A DNA stretch of 64,000 nucleotides from Sisyra terminalis. Its lineage: Eukaryota > Arthropoda > Insecta > Neuroptera > Sisyridae. The notes under the pieces are model-generated. The model was not told the DNA's origin. It did not search any database and saw only the letters and a program-made list of their open reading frames with translations. The position numbers were made by a program, and so were the translations under genes. Below, in pieces: positions 21,776-31,910 of this stretch (the stretch's first letter is position 1; each line of letters opens with the position of its first letter). The DNA is taken from positions 35,661,050 to 35,725,049 of the forward strand of contig OY292277.1 of NCBI GenBank assembly GCA_958496175.1, read 5' to 3'.

Positions 21776-22145
21776 CCAAGTGTTGTGCATGTTATTGTCG
21801 ACGATATCGGTGTTGAAATCAATCAGCATGCTATTTTTGTCCTTTATGTTGTTGAGTTGTTGGTCATTGATAATTTGTTGTCGTTCCCGTTCTGGACGAT
21901 GTGGTTGCTGTGAAGATGCTTCAATACTTTTCGAACACTCTCCCATAATTAAATTGCGTTTTTCCTCATTTTTGCACCAAGCCTCGTAGGCGCTATTGAA
22001 CGACTTGGCCACCGTTAGGGTAACTGCCTGGGTGATTTTCCGTTTAGGACATAAAAACGCGTGACATTCCATCGTGTCGTTGGCGTTGGCCGCAATAAAA
22101 GCGAAAACGTGATCGTGGGATGCATCAGCCGAACAATACGATATT
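21776..22145 (-). CDS. LDLRAP1: LDLRAP1/ARH-like adaptor, exon with second half of the PTB domain
   Basis: The acceptor TTTTTCAG supplies an A that completes an Arg codon begun in the previous exon. It continues ISYCSADASHDHVFAFIAAN, then NDTMECHAFLCPKRKITQAV, TLTVAKSFNSAYEAW. These are the last beta strands and C-terminal helix of the PTB domain and closely follow vertebrate ARH (ISYCTADKMHDKVFAYI, LECHAFLCTKRK, QAVTLTVAQAF). After the domain a charged linker of about 55 residues leads to SMLIDFNTD, a near-canonical clathrin-box type motif, in the position where ARH carries LLDLE. The exon ends ...NNMHNTW at a GTAAGG donor in phase 0. The family links NPxY tails of LDL-receptor-type cargo to clathrin and AP-2 at the plasma membrane. 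The assignment from sequence is strong. Confidence 0.88.
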
Positions 22146-22904
22146 CTGAAAAAGACAAAATTCAGCTAATCAAATGCGAGGAAGCAATTTCACCCGACCA
22201 CAAAGAATAAAAGAGTCCTTGGATATTGCTTTTTCAATAAATTTCAAAGTTATATTGGCTTATATACTGGAACCTCTTTCATAAAATCTTAAAGGTATAA
22301 ACTTTAATTTTGAAGTGTTAGTTTAATAACAATGTGAAGCACTATTACTCGTGCATTATTCAATGAACTTGGTAATAAAAAAGAAAATAAGCTTTTCAGT
22401 TGTATTAATAATATCTTACCTTTATACGTTTGAAATTTAAATAAAGGAATTGCAAGAGAAATGAGATGTATATGTGATAGATTTTCTCTTTTTTCAACCG
22501 AGCTATAGTTATCCGAGGATTTTTCTCCAGGTAAGCTTTAGCTCGCCTAAAAAAAGAGAAATCCTATGACATAAATATATGTACTACTTTATTTTTATAT
22601 TTCCGATAATCACCTCATTTTTCCAATGTTTGCTACATTGGAGCATTTATTATTTACGAAGTTATATTTAAAGCTCTTTGTTTTTTTTTTGGATCTTAAA
22701 TTCAAATAATTCTAACAATCCTAGTAAAATCGTTTTTAAAATTGAATACTTTTTCCACTATAAAAATCATAAATGTTGTATATTTTTAAAATTCTTTTTC
22801 GTTTTCTAACTAATATACCTACAAATAGGTTTTATAGGGAACTAAATGATCCACAAGAGAACTCCCTTGTTGATTTTTGGAATTTTCCGTTTAACACGAT
22901 TATA

Positions 22905-23210
22905 AGGGGGCATCTATTAATAAAGTGAGACAATTTTAGTTAGTTTTCAACCCCCCCTCTCCTCTTGGTAAGATTTAATGAGGTTTTGCTCGACCCCTTC
23001 CTCAAATATCACGTGAGATTTTTTAAAATGCATTCTTGCAATGTAAATGAGTTAATCTGTGCTTCGATTACATAAGATTAATTTAAAACAACAATTTTGA
23101 AAATAACGTGATATTTGCCAAGACCATCTCCCCCACGTGAGATAGTGTGCGATTTTGCTCGACACTCCCTCCCCCTCCAAAACGTCCTACGTAATTAATG
23201 GATGTCCCCT
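22905..23210. mobile_element. TIR MITE with AGGGG-CATC ends (~306 bp)
   Basis: The left end is AGGGGGCATCTATTAATAAA and the right end, read inward, AGGGGACATCCATTAATTAC. Internal inverted segments (CTCGACCCCTTCC and CTCGACACTCCCTCC, ATCACGTGAG and CACGTGAGAT) reinforce the symmetry. There is no coding capacity. A TA-type target is possible, but the flanks are too AT-rich to prove it. Confidence 0.75.
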
Positions 23211-23910
23211 AACTTTTTAAAAAAATTATAGTTATGCAAGGTTTAGTGACTTTCCAAAGTTAAAATGAAAAAAGTCCAAATGAATATTTAAAGAGTTGTG
23301 TCTTTGATTTTCGAAAAAAAGCTTTATGGTACGCATTTTTATAAATTTTTTGGAAAAAAAAGCTAATATTCAGCATTTGTCCAGAGCAGTGCTTCTATAA
23401 CTTCCCATATTTTCGACTGAATTTCCAATTCTATTTTCTATCCATATCTTGTCACATAACTATAATGTGTTGAATGATATGCTAATTGACTTTCTGGGAT
23501 CACTTTTCATGAAAATTAAATAAAAATTACATATTAACTTAAGCCACTTAGGTAATGAACTACTTAAATGTAGAACTGCTACGTTTCTTTAGGAGGGTGG
23601 GCCCTACACATTGAAAGTTTGATGAATCGATTAAAATAGTAAAATTAAGATTTTAGGAGATGATTTTGGACAAAAAAGACAAATGCATGTTTTAATTAAA
23701 TATAAGAGCTCGTTACGAGAAATATTACATTTCTTATAGTTATAAACTAATGATTTTTCATAATTTATGAAAAAATAAATCCAAGAATTCTATATTCTTG
23801 TTTTTATTTTAGAAATGAAAGTTTTGTGAAAATTTTGCACAGAATAAGGAAATTAAAATTTAGCTTATAGCTTGGAGAAAGTTTAGTATGTCACTTTTTT
23901 CAAATTTTAT

Positions 23911-24084
23911 TTATCGTCGATTTTAACAGCTAAGGGCTTTAGGGCTTTAGTGACTCTAGGGTTAATTAAAATTCGAAATCGAGAAATATCTAAAATATCG
24001 AATATTTGCTCGATATGAGGATCGAACTCAACACCTACCCAATTTGGAGTGGCTACCACTTGACCGCTCAGCCACCAGTAGGGT
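23911..24084 (-). mobile_element. tRNA-derived SINE, full length, inverted
   Basis: On the minus strand the copy begins CTACTGGTGGCTGAGCGGTC (A-box), then TAGGTGTTGAGTTCGATCCTCATATCGAGC (B-box region). It ends with CCCTAGAGTCACTAAAGCCC. The 72-codon minus frame covering it (23907-24125) is a chance reading of the SINE. Confidence 0.85.
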
Positions 24085-25129
24085 GTGAAAAGTTGTATGT
24101 CGTTAATTTTTACTGTTAAAATCACTGTGGGCCTTATAAGTTCATTAGGTTACTAATTTTAGGAGAAATTGAAAAGTCCTAAAAATATAACAGAAACTAA
24201 TTTCAGTTAAAAAATAAAAGTTAATCTTTTGTTAATTATGTCATGCAGGTGAAGTTACCGGTTTTAATGAGTTAAATATAGATAAAGAGTTAACTGTAAA
24301 AAATCCTTAAAAATAGGAACATTCATAATGGGTTTGTTGTGGAACAGTTTTTAATGAAGAACAGGAAACTTAAAACTATTTCTCCAGATTATTGGGCTTC
24401 TGGTCAGCTTAATCTAAACCAGACAGATTTTTATATATCTGTGCTTTTTAAAGCACTTCCATTTTTCTATGGATTAATCAAAAACCTTATTTACGATTAA
24501 AAGCTTAGGGGTATAAGCATGGTGAATCGGTGGCGGGAAGATACGCTAATGGAACTTAAAAAATATGTAGGAATAAAATTCAAAGATCCTGGAAGTTTTC
24601 AATAGTTAATTGAAATCTGAAATTTCCAGGATCTTAATTATGACTTTCACACCTCTAAAGTATTACTAGTATGGTTTTTCACGAGTGATTCAATACGCTT
24701 ACCCCAGAATTAAAACCCTTTTTCTCAATTGCTATATATATGTTTGGTATCGCTATTGGGCGAGTTTTGAGCTTTTTATTATATCTAGAAAACCTGTACA
24801 AGGTGTTCCCAATATATATAGTTTTTAAATTTGATTTTAAAAGAATATTTCAAATTTAAGGTGATATTGATAAATATACTATCAAAATTTAATTATCATA
24901 GAAATTATAGGTTACGGTTGAATACATGTTATGCTATAATACCATATAATTGATCATTATGAATATATATTAATTTAATAGTAAAAACACTTACATAAAA
25001 GAATAGATAAGTAAAAAATTGAAATATTTTTAAGTACGCAAAAGTTGTTATTTTAAAAATTTAGGAAATATTTATATTTTTTTTGAGTACTTGGTATTCG
25101 AAAAAGTTAAGTATCTTTATTTACTACTA

Positions 25130-25790
25130 TTAAGTCTACGGATGACCAAACTGTCAAGGTGGCTGTTCCAAAACTGGCACGGAGTATAGATACAAGGAAT
25201 TCGAACGGTAATGTTTTTTCCCAATACATAACAGACATGTACATAACAGACCCACATCATAGTTCTCTTTTCTGGCACTAAGAGCGCAAATATTCCGAAA
25301 CTAAGTATGGTTTTACGAAGGTATTCTAATCTTGTAATGCATGATGGGAAATATGCACGATGTGGCTCCATCATTAGTGTGTTTGTAGTACTAATTTAAA
25401 CCGAAGCTATGTACTTTCTGTAAGGTAACAAAATGAACATAAGTTAGAACTCCAAATACTCTAGTAGTAGCGCCGTATCTTGGCATATTTCCCATACTGC
25501 GGAAGTTTGAAATTGACAGTTTCTAATAACAACAACTTTTCCCGCGTAATGATTTAAACCGGTACATGTGGAGTTCAGTACGCTCTACCGGTTCTGGACC
25601 ACAAATTGATGCTATTTTTTTAACCTTACCTTCGGACTTTTTGTAACTTATACTCCATGGATGTTGTGTTCTATTCTCGTATCAAGCATATTTTTAATAT
25701 TTCTCTATTTACAATTTTTTATTAACCCTAGAGTCACTAAAAACTTTGACAGTTATAAAGCGATGATTAATAGTAAGAACAAAAAATTAC
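25130..25790 (+). mobile_element. tRNA-derived SINE, split by a ~480-bp insert
   Basis: The SINE 5' half is at 25130-25175 (TCTACGGATGACCAAACTGT, then CCAAAACTGG). The 3' half is at about 25659-25790 (TGTTCTATTCTCGTATCAAG, then TTAACCCTAGAGTCACTAAA). The insert between them has inverted ends GGAGTATAGATACAAGG and TTGTAACTTATACTCC. It shows partial similarity to the insert in the SINE at 4863, for example TAGTTCTCTTTTCTGGCACT against TAGTTATTTTTTCAGCCACT. Part of the insert (about 25317-25415) also recurs at 31808-31910. The 85-codon minus frame (25117-25374) in this region is not a gene. Confidence 0.7.
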
Positions 25791-26512
25791 TGCTAATTTT
25801 TTTTTTTGATTTTGCCAAAAATCAACAATAATTTTTTTTATAAATCAACTAATTTTGTTAAAAATATAATTCTGTCTGACAAAAGGAAAATTGTAGATTA
25901 TATGTAAGTATGATGTGATAGAAGAATTCCTGCAAACCTAAAACTAATTCTAGTCCTAATTTTGTTTTTTTTTTCTTACATGAAAAAAAATGTTTTTTGT
26001 ATATGATGGGGATATTGCTAGATGCCTAATTGAAAGCCATCACCGGAAAATGAAAAAGGAAAAAAACAGTTACTTGTTTCCCGTATGTGTCATAAAAAAT
26101 AAAGCACATACACAGTACAAAGTTCCCAGAAATTTCTAAAAGAAATTTCTTAAGACCCAAGGCACTAATACCGTTAATGGTTAATTATTTTGTGCCTCAG
26201 AATATTGTATTTAAAAGCAGTCGAGCTTGATAAAAAGGGTAAAATGTATAGAAGTTTTTTAAGAAATTGTTTGGAACTTGATTTCAAACTTTACGTTTTA
26301 ATTTAAAAACATTTCAAGATTACAAAATTGTCTTGCTAACTAAATTCGTGTACAATGAAAGTTCGTTTCTGTGATAAAAGCTCAGCGATTCAAGCTCGTC
26401 GTCGTTGGTTTGACGTTGACAACGTCGTCGCCAATTTATCTAATAATATAGGTCGAGGTTGGAGTTTTTATTGCGAAACGGGTTCGGGGATAAGTTGCCA
26501 AAGTAAACTGAC

Positions 26513-26798
26513 CTATAAATTGATACATCAAGAAGTTCTTCGTCGTTGCCCAAGTCTGTGACACGAATGCCCCGCAGGGATACGTTTAACGTAACTCGAT
26601 GCAGTTTTTTCCCACTCGCCTTTGCTACCCGAAGAATCGTTTTTATCGCATCAGCCGTCGCCCCTTCACTGCTTGCTGCTTCCACCAAAGTGCTTCCGAG
26701 ATATTTGACCGTATATGAAACACTATCCTGATCCTGCGAGTCATACTCCATGGCATCTTTATTGATGATGTTGGTCAATGCCCACTCTTCATAAAGCT
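26513..26798 (-). CDS. LDLRAP1: LDLRAP1/ARH-like adaptor, exon with first half of the PTB domain
   Basis: The acceptor TTTTTGTTCCAG is at 26799. The exon then reads (K/Q/E)LYEEWALTNIINKDAMEYDS, YTVKYLGSTLVEAASSEGAT, ADAIKTILRVAKASGKKLHR, VTLNVSLRGIRVTDLGNDEE, LLDVSIY. It ends in two bases of an Arg codon at a GTCAGT donor. Vertebrate ARH has the same order: KLPENW, LKYLGMTLVEQ, AAAIKRIVATAKASGKKLQKVTLKVSPRGI, NVSIYRISYC. The AKASGKKL-VTL stretch carries the basic residues that bind phosphoinositide in this family. The longer open frame (to 26910) simply runs back into the upstream intron, so its Met at 26910 is not used. One or more 5' exons, with the initiator Met and a basic N-terminus, are missing from what I can recognise. 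The exon joins the one at 22145 with a perfect AG|A Arg codon. Confidence 0.88.
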
Positions 26799-26799
26799 C

Positions 26800-28375
26800 T
26801 GGAACAAAAAGAACACAAATTAGACTTTCAAATTCTAAACTCACCGCTGAGCTATGATACCCATAGGACGAATATATTTGTCTATTCAACACAATAATTA
26901 CCCTAAACAATGGGAATCAAATAAATTGTTCATCCACGCATTTGATATATAACTAACTAGTCTCGTAATTTACAGAATAGCGAAAGGAACGAAGCGTCCG
27001 GCGAGGGATAGTTCAAGTTTGTTTGGTGTTTGAGCTTGTTCCCGAATAGAAAGCAGGAAGGTAAACTATGTTAAGCGGGGATAAATACGATATATTCCGT
27101 ACAATATGCCTCAGTTTTGTGAGAACGGTACACAGCTATACAACATAATATAGTAGGATAGCTTGCACGTTGGAAAGGCTTTCAAATGATAGATATATCG
27201 ATAGGATCAGACTGGTTGGCGTAGTTTAATCGGGTTTTCCGATTTGTATCCCGGTTTTGTTGGCAAGAATATTGAATCAAAGGATCAACGGGTTAAAGAT
27301 CAACTGGACGTTTGAACTTCTTCACATTGTATAATACAACCGAGAAAAATCTTTTATTTATCTATCCTCAAAATTGGGGTCGCTATTGATGAAAATTTGA
27401 GCTTTTAAGAACATTAAAGAAATAAAAGCTTTTTAGCTTTATTAAATGAATACATTTTGTCACGTCATAAATAAAATACAAACATCGCACTTTTCGTTTC
27501 TCTATACCATCTTTTTTTATAAATTTACAAAAATACAAAAACCCTTAAAATAAACTACTAGTTAAAATAAAATTACTAGAGCTTAATACTTTGAACAATT
27601 ACCGTAATTGAATTCTAGCAGTAAATTATTAGTAACTTCAAAATTTCATCTCGTTTGATTCATTTAGCACATTAATGCAACTTTGACATTCCTCATATCA
27701 TGTGATATGTTTTCAAAGGAATACAATCAAATAAAAGGATCTTTTAGTGGTTAATTTTAGGAATAACCTTAATTCGTTTCGGGAACTTAATAATTTAATT
27801 TTCAATATTAAACTAAATGGTAATTCTGATAATTAATAGTTGAAACATCAAACATTTAATTTTATAGTATTTTGCTTTTGCCATAAATGTATACGCAGTA
27901 CAGCAGACAAAATGAAGATGTATTTAAATTATTATTTTTTGTTAATTTTGAACAATTATACTGTTTGGGCAATATATAAAACAAATTGTGGTTTTATTTA
28001 TGAAAAATAGTTTCCAAAAGTAAACTAAAAATATAAAGAATAAAAGCTCATACAAATGTATTTTGATTGCTAAGAAATTCTTCTCAATGGTCACCAAGTA
28101 ATATTAGGTCGCTTCATAACTGGTATCTGATGGATATATTTGTTTGAGCTTTTGTTCAAATTTATGTTTATAGTTTACAATTGTAAATTATTTTACATAT
28201 ATTACATACTTTACTATATTGAGGATATATTTGTTTTGATTTGCCGTTAATGTTTCTAAAATATAAATTGAAAACCACAGAACTATTTTTAAAAGAATTT
28301 TATAATGGGCTTTAAAGTGTTGGGCGCCTCAATATCCTTAAATGGCTAATGGTTATAGATGATTTTGATCTAACG
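26800..28375. other. Presumed upstream intron of the LDLRAP1-like gene
   Basis: A somewhat GC-richer patch lies at 26985-27340, but no exon ending in a codon that joins to AG-CTT-TAT at 26798 was found. A patch at about 28060-28125 resembles 61265-61360 (TTTTGATTGC, AATTCTTCTCAATGGTCA). Confidence 0.4.
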
Positions 28376-28640
28376 TAGTGGTTCCCAACCTGGGGCAATA
28401 GGTTCTTTAAGAGTACAGAAAAAAATAGCTATTATCGCAAAAATAATATGTAAGGTACCACAAATTAAATAGTGAAAGTTGTACAATATTAGTAATGTTA
28501 TATAATTGTTTGTGGAAAGAATTGCTGTGTCGTCAGTATAGGTGGAAGTCCAGGTGTATGGATAATTTGGAATATCAGTATTAAGGAATGAAATAGAAAA
28601 AAAATAAATGTTACCATAGAATTTGATCAATGATATAATG
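28376..28640. mobile_element. hAT-type element end (decayed)
   Basis: TAGTGGTTCCCAACCTGGGG at 28376-28395 is a classic hAT MITE terminus. The opposite end was not identified with confidence. The 86-codon minus frame over it (28370-28630) is a chance reading. Confidence 0.45.
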
Positions 28641-28912
28641 CGTAATGTTTATCAAGAGGGGTTGAAAATAAAAGGTGTTGATTAATCATGATTACAGGTT
28701 AAGAAGTTTCAGAAATCATTTCCTTCATGTTAAGGAAAAAATCCAAAATCCAAAATCCACTCTTCTCTCACTGATAATAGTTAAAGATAGCAATTCTTAA
28801 CACTTTATGAACGTTTTCATTTTGAAATTTTAATTTCATGAGACAGAATTCTGGTATTCCCGTGGATCAGGCATGTCAGCGTAGGTCAAAACCATTATGA
28901 CCCAATTTATTT

Positions 28913-29063
28913 GCGAATTAAAATAAAAACAAAGTAGAAAATGCAATGTTATCAGATATTGACGTCCCTAAAAGGAACATAAGTCGATTTTATTGTATTT
29001 TATGTGGATTTTGATTGCACTTTCGCGAATAAATTGGATCATAATGGTTTTGATCCACGCTAA
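28913..29063 (+). repeat. Short dispersed repeat, copy
   Basis: It reads GTAGAAAATGCAATGTTATC, then GACGTCCCTAAAAGGAACAT, TTTTGTGGATTTTGATTGCA-like sequence and TTTTGATCCACGCT. It is collinear with 1721-1865 over its whole length. The 73-codon plus frame at 28993-29214 is a shadow. Confidence 0.7.
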
Positions 29064-31320
29064 AACCAAAACTTTCTTGAACTATTTTGATGGTGGATGG
29101 CAAGACAATGAAGGATGGAATAAAAGCAAGAAAACTATAAAAAATATAAAAAAAAATTACAGCCTTTCATATTTGATCAAAATATACTTCAAAACAAAAC
29201 AATATTTAGTTTAAGTAGCTAACGATAGATGTTTTCAAGTATTATTACTGCCCAAACTTTTAAACTTTTAAAAGACCCCTGGAAGGTGATCAATTTTGAT
29301 TTGTTTTTTGTAGATGAACCTCCCATCAAGTCCAAGAAAAAAGGTTTCAACCCAAAAACAACGATTTTTCCAAAACAACTTTAAGTTCATTAAAGTAACT
29401 ATAGAAATTTATGTTTTGATTATATTTTGATAAGTTTTTAATTACGATTTAATGTTTGTATCAGTATGTATTGATACGTACCCACAATCTTTTTATTTAC
29501 AACCGAATTTTTCTAGACCCGACTAAATTTAAATTTATATATATTTGATAAAATTTAATCCTTAAATTAACCAATTATAATTTTAGAATAATTCATCAAT
29601 GAATTTATAATAAGTTGAGCTATCACAAAATAACTATTGCTTCGGGTGATTTCAATTTTAATGGTATATTAAAATAATTATAAACGTGGTTTAATGCTTG
29701 TAATCGAAATTCTCTATAACAAAGCGGTCACCTAAAGCCAACAACAATAACACATTTGTATTCACTCGCAATATTCATCCACCATTGAATTTTCCCAACC
29801 TTTTTATTATCATTATGTGTGGTTCTAACGATACGGAAAATTTAACCCCATTTTTTCCAAATTTATTATGTGAAAATGTAAGTGTTAATTTATTAAAACT
29901 TTTCAAATTATATTTTACCAGCAAATTTTTATCAAGTAATTGTGGATTTTCAAAGTTGTAAGTTACAATCTTCAAATTGGTCGATATATCTCCGCTATTA
30001 CTTTTAAGAGCGTTTGGAGAAATTTATTTTTATGAAAAAAAATAAAGATTTATTTTTTAAGTAGATTTGTGCTTTTTAAAGATAAAACCAGAGGGTGGTG
30101 GGAATCTTTCTCTCGAAAAAAGGCAAAAAACGGCAAAGTGTATTCATTGTATATTCAAGTAGGTAAAGGTGGTACAAAGATGGTGCAAGATGGAATGTAA
30201 GATTTAAATTAATACTCAAATACTTGAAAAACATTTGCCAAACGGATTACACAACTTGTGAGATTTTCAGAATTTATTTAAAAGGTTACTTCTCACAATA
30301 GTTTTGAATGAATTTTTTGCTTTGTTCTTAACGATATATAAGATGAAAGAAGAAATGCTATATACACAAATATATTTATTGATAAAAAAATGTTTTCAAA
30401 GATAAAACTTTTAAAAGGTTTTCTTGCAAATATCCCAATTTGACGTCAAGTAATCCTTTTTTTCTGGACACTTAAATCAAATATGAGTTATAAATGACTT
30501 TAATTCTGCTTTCATTACACAAATAAAATATCTAAGTTATAAATCAGAACCCCAATTTTAATAAAAAGTAATATATTAGAGAAAAAAATTTGTAAAAACC
30601 GCTCATTTAAATTATTTATCTTTGAATTTAACATTAACAAATATAAAACAGGAAACCAAAACAAAGCCTAATGCAACCTAATTACATGCAAAAATCAAAT
30701 TAATTAATTACGCTCTCCCCTTTAATTCATGAATATAGATTGAAATTGAAACCAATAAATAATGGTTTTCATATAGGAAAAGCGTAAAATTTGAAACACT
30801 AAATAAATATTTATCAAATATAACGCTCGTATATTTTATATTGTCAATGTGAAAACGATTCGATGGGATTGAATGGGTGAACCATCCGCTGTAAGCCGTT
30901 AGCTGTTAGATATCCCTTTTTCCCAATAATGGTAAAAACAGCATAAAACAAATGAAAATATGAATCTTTTATTCTTATTTTATGTCCATACATATAAACG
31001 CAAAACTAGGTTTCACAGGAAACTTGGCTTGTAAATATGAGCAAGCTTTTTTTTCTGACCATACATTATTTAGAAAGAAAAAAGAGTTAGAAATCTAATA
31101 AATATTATTGGATTTATAGAGATAAGTCTTTTAAAATGCTTTCGAAAAATAAATGTGGGATACAGTAATATATATCTTCAATGATACCATCAATATAGCT
31201 ACCGCACGATTATGAAGGTAACATAATATTCATCTACTATGTCCGTTTTATTATTATTTTATTGCACATCTTTATATTATTCAATTGACTACAAAAATAA
31301 TTTATATAATTTATGTATAC
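29064..31320. other. AT-rich DNA, nothing recognised
   Basis: No exon, repeat copy or RNA gene was recognised. Small open frames (for example 29775-29975 minus) lack any family signature. Confidence 0.5.
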
Positions 31321-31548
31321 CAGTGGCGTAGCGTGCGATTTTGCCGCTCGAGGCCAACCGGAATTTGACGCCCCCTATTTTCATCATTAGTCAAGAATAT
31401 TGGTAAAAAGTCAAAAACCTTTAAATTCTTTAATTATTTTAGAAGCTATTTGTGTTTTTCTCAAAACAAAATCTTTTATGGAATTATCAATATCAATATG
31501 CCGCCCGATTTTCATGTGCCACCCAGAATATATCACGTTACTCTACTG
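31321..31548. mobile_element. hAT-like MITE (CAGTGGCGTAGC ends)
   Basis: The left end is CAGTGGCGTAGCGTGCGATT and the right end, read inward, CAGTAGAGTAACGTGATATA. Internal GCCGC/GACGCC and GCCGCCCGATTT motifs match this type of element. It is related in its terminus to the element at 43903. No clear target duplication remains. Confidence 0.65.
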
Positions 31549-31807
31549 AGTAACAAACTTCGCGACTGATTGATGTGTGTAGGTACCGTAGGTACCTACC
31601 AAAAGGAAAGCATTCCCTAGTTGAATCTTTTTAACTCCCGATGTTCTTTTTAATTAAAAGCTACAATAGTCCTCAAACTGATATCACTATAATTTCATCA
31701 TATATATAGTTTTTTCGCGCACTAAAATTCTTCCTTTTTTATATTAAAAAAGTCCAATAGTGAAATAGGTATTTAATAAGATATGATAGTATTAAGGTGA
31801 CATATAA

Positions 31808-31910
31808 GAAGGTATTCCAATCTTTTTATGAATGACGAGAAATGTGTCAAGCTCTGGTACCGCCGCAAGTATTTATATTTGGCGTACTAATTTAAACCGA
31901 AACTATGAGC
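31808..31910 (+). repeat. Fragment related to the SINE insert at 25.3 kb
   Basis: GAAGGTATTCCAATCTTTTT, then AATGACGAGAAATGTG and GTACTAATTTAAACCGAAAC, parallels 25317-25415 (GAAGGTATTCTAATCTTGTA, GATGGGAAATATG, GTACTAATTTAAACCGAAGC). The SINE itself was not recognised next to it. Confidence 0.6.

Larger units (their letters stand above)
22146..26512 (-). other. Intron of the LDLRAP1-like gene splitting the PTB domain (~4.4 kb)
   Basis: The donor is TATAG|GTCAGT at 26512 and the acceptor CTTTTTCAG at 22146. It contains a TIR element (22905-23210), an inverted SINE (23911-24084) and a SINE interrupted by an insert (25130-25790). Remaining DNA is AT-rich with nothing recognised. Confidence 0.75.

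Noticed and set aside
21780..21989. Plus-strand 69-codon frame
   Set aside because: It is antisense to the second PTB exon and is a shadow of conserved coding sequence.
23907..24125. 72-codon minus-strand frame
   Set aside because: It reads through a SINE copy.
26355..26731. Plus-strand open frames over the LDLRAP1-like exon
   Set aside because: They are antisense to a conserved PTB-coding exon and show no homology of their own.
26799..26910. N-terminal extension of the PTB open frame (Met at 26910)
   Set aside because: A strong acceptor (TTTTTGTTCCAG) lies at 26799 exactly where ARH homology starts. The 37 residues upstream look like translated intron.
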